From Arthrobacter ramosus (lineage in GTDB: Bacteria; Actinomycetota; Actinomycetes; Actinomycetales; Micrococcaceae), in contig NZ_BAAAWN010000001.1 in assembly GCF_039535095.1 (NCBI RefSeq), positions 4,774,001-4,838,000 of the forward strand: a stretch of DNA of 64,000 nucleotides. Direction: 5' to 3'. Below the pieces are notes generated by a model. That model had not been told where the DNA came from. It worked only from the letters and a program-made list of their open reading frames with translations, and searched no databases. Position 1 is the first letter of the stretch. Each line of letters starts with the position of its first letter. Both the position numbers and the translations under genes were made by a program. Shown piece by piece: positions 62,064 to 64,000 of the stretch.

Positions 62064-62933
62064 TTAGCCCGCAGTGGCCCGAAGGACGGTGGCCAGGACC
62101 AGGATTCCGGCCACCAGGGCCATCCCGGCAGTCTGCAACAGCGCCTGGCGGGGTCCACGCGGAGCAAAGGCAATCACGGCGGCACACAGGCCTCCCGTGA
62201 TAAGGCCGCCCAAGTGGGCCTGCCAGGCGATTCCCGGGACAACAAAGCCAATCACGCCGTTGATGACGATAAGGATCCACAGCTGCCGGGTGTCTCCGCC
62301 GCGCCGGCTTTGGATCACCAACAGTGCGCCAAAGAGACCGAAGATCGCACCTGACGCACCTTCAACAGCGGTTACAGGGAAGACAGGCGTCAGCAGCAGG
62401 AAACCGACAGAGCCGCCAATGGCGGACAGGAGGTAGACGGCGAGGAAGCGGATGCGTCCGAGAACGGGCTCCAGCACCTGGCCGAAGATCCAGAGCATGT
62501 ACATATTGAGCACGATGTGCAGGACAAAGCCCTGTGAGTGGACAAAAGCGCTCGTCAGCATCCGCCATGGCTCGAAGGCCCCGTATTGGGGGGAGGCATA
62601 GGCGGACGCGAAGGCAAGCTGACCCTCCACGACATCACCGGGAATCAGCCATTGCAGCACGTACACCAGGGCGCACAGCCCGATAAGCAGGTACGTCGCC
62701 AAAGGACGTCCGGTCGCAACGGCGCCGCCATAGGCGGAACGCACTGCCGGCGTCGAACGCTTCATTTCATTGACGCAGTCAATGCATTGGAACCCGACGG
62801 CGGCCGCCCGCTGGCACTCGGGGCATGCAGGACGCCCGCAACGCTGGCACCGCACATAGGAGGGCCTGTCCGGGTGCCTGGGGCACACCGGAATGTCAGC
62901 TGACGGCTCTGCCGCCGGGATTCCGTAACTCAT
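62064..62933 (-). CDS. Rhomboid-family intramembrane serine protease with N-terminal zinc ribbon
   Basis: 289 aa. Residues 15-60 hold Cys pairs (CPRHPDRPSYVRCQRCGRPACPEC, CIDC) of a small zinc-binding motif. Six or seven hydrophobic segments follow. The catalytic Ser is in VEGASGAIFGLFGAL (GASG) and the catalytic His in AWQAHLGGLITGG; the N-terminal loop has the HIVLNMYMLWIFG motif. This gene is next to ppiA in the conserved actinobacterial order (mycobacterial Rv0010c/Rv0009 region analogue by position). It ends 16 bases from the SRPBCC stop. Confidence 0.9.
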   Translation of the reverse strand: MSYGIPAAEPSADIPVCPRHPDRPSYVRCQRCGRPACPECQRAAAVGFQCIDCVNEMKRSTPAVRSAYGGAVATGRPLATYLLIGLCALVYVLQWLIPGDVVEGQLAFASAYASPQYGAFEPWRMLTSAFVHSQGFVLHIVLNMYMLWIFGQVLEPVLGRIRFLAVYLLSAIGGSVGFLLLTPVFPVTAVEGASGAIFGLFGALLVIQSRRGGDTRQLWILIVINGVIGFVVPGIAWQAHLGGLITGGLCAAVIAFAPRGPRQALLQTAGMALVAGILVLATVLRATAG

Positions 62934-62954
62934 ATGCTGCTCAGGTTCCGGGGA

Positions 62955-63497
62955 TCAGAGCTGGACGATGTCAATGCTGTTGATGACGACGTCTTCAACA
63001 GGGCGGTCGCCCATACCCGTGCGGACAGCCTCGATGGCGTCTACAACCTTCTTGGACTCTTCGTCTGCAACCTCACCGAAGATGGAGTGCTTGCCGAAAA
63101 GCCAGTCGGTGTTGACCGTGGTGATGAAGAACTGGGAACCGTTGGTGCCCTTGCCCATCTGGACGCCGGCGTTGGCCATGGCCAGCTTGTAAGGGGCGTT
63201 GAAGTTGAGTTCCGGGTGGATCTCGTCGTCGAACTTGTAGCCCGGTCCGCCGATGCCGCGACCAAGGGGATCGCCGCCCTGGATCATGAAGTCTTTGATG
63301 ATGCGGTGGAAAATTGTGCCGTCGTACAGCGGGGTACCGGTCTTGTCTTCACCGGTCTCCGGGTGCGTCCAGGACTTTTCTCCTGTGGCCAGGCCAACGA
63401 AGTTGGCGACCGTCTTGGGCGCGTGGTTGCCGAAGAGGTCAACCACGATGTCACCGAGGCTCGTGTGGAAAGTTGCTTTTGCGGTTGCGATGGTCAT
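62955..63497 (-). CDS. ppiA: Cyclophilin-type peptidyl-prolyl cis-trans isomerase
   Basis: 180 aa; speeds proline isomerisation during folding. The fold has the active-site FHRIIKDFMIQGGDPLGRGIGGPG and GTNGSQFFITT and the WLFGKHSIFGEV loop, so the catalytic Arg, Phe and His positions are present. No signal peptide, so cytoplasmic. ATG 63495-63497 is clear. It lies 21 bases upstream of the rhomboid gene, in the order known from other actinobacteria near the origin. Confidence 0.95.
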   Translation of the reverse strand: MTIATAKATFHTSLGDIVVDLFGNHAPKTVANFVGLATGEKSWTHPETGEDKTGTPLYDGTIFHRIIKDFMIQGGDPLGRGIGGPGYKFDDEIHPELNFNAPYKLAMANAGVQMGKGTNGSQFFITTVNTDWLFGKHSIFGEVADEESKKVVDAIEAVRTGMGDRPVEDVVINSIDIVQL

Positions 63498-63650
63498 ATC
63501 GCCATTGTTTCACGCAGGGTCAACGCCGAGGCGGCCAGGAAGGCGGTTCCGCGCTCGGTGAAATCTTCCATGAATCCGCTGGATGAATAGCCGGTGCCGA
63601 ACAAGCGACGTAGGCTAACAACAAACGAGCATGTTGATCGGGAGGTAGTT

Positions 63651-64000
63651 GTGAAGAAATCGGACCGGATTGCCCGCGAACTTGAACACACCGTTGTGAG
63701 TGGCGTCGAAAATGCCAAGGACTGGGCGACACCGCGCGTCGAAGCAGCTGTGAACTGGGCGGTTCCCCGCATCCAGCACGGAATCGACACCGCCTCGCCG
63801 AAGCTTCAGGAAGGCCTGAAGTCGGCGGCGTACAACCTCGCCGACGGCGTTGCAACCGTCACGCCGAAGCTCCAGGAAGGCCTGGCGAACCTCGCACCGA
63901 AGATCCACGACGTCGTCGAGGACGCCTCCCCCAAGATCCAGGAAGCCCTTAACAAAGCCACTCCGGCGCTCAGCCACGCCCGGGACAAAGTTGTTGAGGA
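63651..64000 (+). CDS. Repeat-containing protein of unknown function, N-terminal part (runs off the window)
   Basis: GTG 63651 follows ggaggtag, and the frame is open to the window end (116 codons). The visible part is built of repeated amphipathic helices about 11-14 residues long, with related phrases TPRVEAAVNWAVPRIQ, ASPKLQEGLKSA, TPKLQEGLANL and ASPKIQEALNKA. This pattern resembles long, membrane- or surface-associated helical proteins. The C-terminus is not visible. It is divergent from ppiA. Not recognised. Confidence 0.75.
   Translation, partial: MKKSDRIARELEHTVVSGVENAKDWATPRVEAAVNWAVPRIQHGIDTASPKLQEGLKSAAYNLADGVATVTPKLQEGLANLAPKIHDVVEDASPKIQEALNKATPALSHARDKVVE

Overview
The window looks like chromosomal DNA of a high-GC actinobacterium of the family Micrococcaceae, most likely Arthrobacter in the broad sense. 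The evidence is GC-rich codon use, frequent GTG and TTG starts, 4-nt stop/start overlaps in operons, and a cell-envelope cluster in actinobacterial order. That cluster reads tRNA-Leu, fhaA, fhaB, pstP, rodA, pbpA, pknA, pknB, then trpG, a sortase, crgA, rhomboid and cyclophilin. In Mycobacterium the same block lies near the chromosome origin. Genus and species are inferred; no rRNA gene is present.

Layout. 1-11 kb is housekeeping: a partial AbiEi-like gene at the edge, serS, a diacylglycerol kinase-like gene, pheA, a rhodanese, a peptidase E, an amidase, a POT peptide transporter, a DUF4190 protein and pgm. 11.2-13.4 kb holds a 2'-5' RNA ligase-like gene and an IS3-type insertion sequence set into a cluster of GTGAGCGAG repeats. 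13.4-26.4 kb is metabolic: a RutE-like nitroreductase divergent from a uracil permease, YqeY, glycerate kinase, a DGPF protein with its ECF sigma factor, GdpD, the ribulose monophosphate pair hxlA/hxlB divergent from an unusual ATPase-LuxR regulator, a HAD phosphatase, a PfkB kinase and an alpha/beta hydrolase. 26.6-34.3 kb has a secreted small protein, a RelA/SpoT-domain protein, a SulP transporter, a short LacI regulator, a LysR effector domain without HTH, modC and modB without modA, and a DUF5997 protein. 34.3-40.8 kb has a 5-oxoprolinase operon (pxpA, fused pxpBC) joined to a biotin carboxylase/carrier fusion and a GntR regulator, then a putrescine oxidase divergent from a TetR regulator across a clear operator.

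41.6-53.7 kb is the growth and division block. FHA proteins, PstP phosphatase and two PASTA Ser/Thr kinases surround a RodA/PBP pair that polymerises and cross-links peptidoglycan. A 56-aa membrane protein sits between the sortase and trpG. 53.75-62.05 kb is an accessory stretch inserted in this otherwise conserved block. It has an alkylation-repair operon (MGMT, ECF sigma, MGMT, alkB, tag), an ArsR/CDF metal-efflux pair with an Asp-His repeat, a second rodA, remnants of an SDR and a xylulokinase, two clusters of DnaA boxes, and an ArsR/SRPBCC pair. The conserved order resumes with the rhomboid and cyclophilin genes.

The most notable non-coding finding is a 66-bp palindrome present three times, always immediately after a gene 3' end, with two further repeat families. 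I did not find a clearly new defence or biosynthetic system. The best candidates for follow-up are the palindrome family, the DnaA-box cluster, the sigma-factor alkylation operon, and the 5-oxoprolinase/biotin carboxylase operon.
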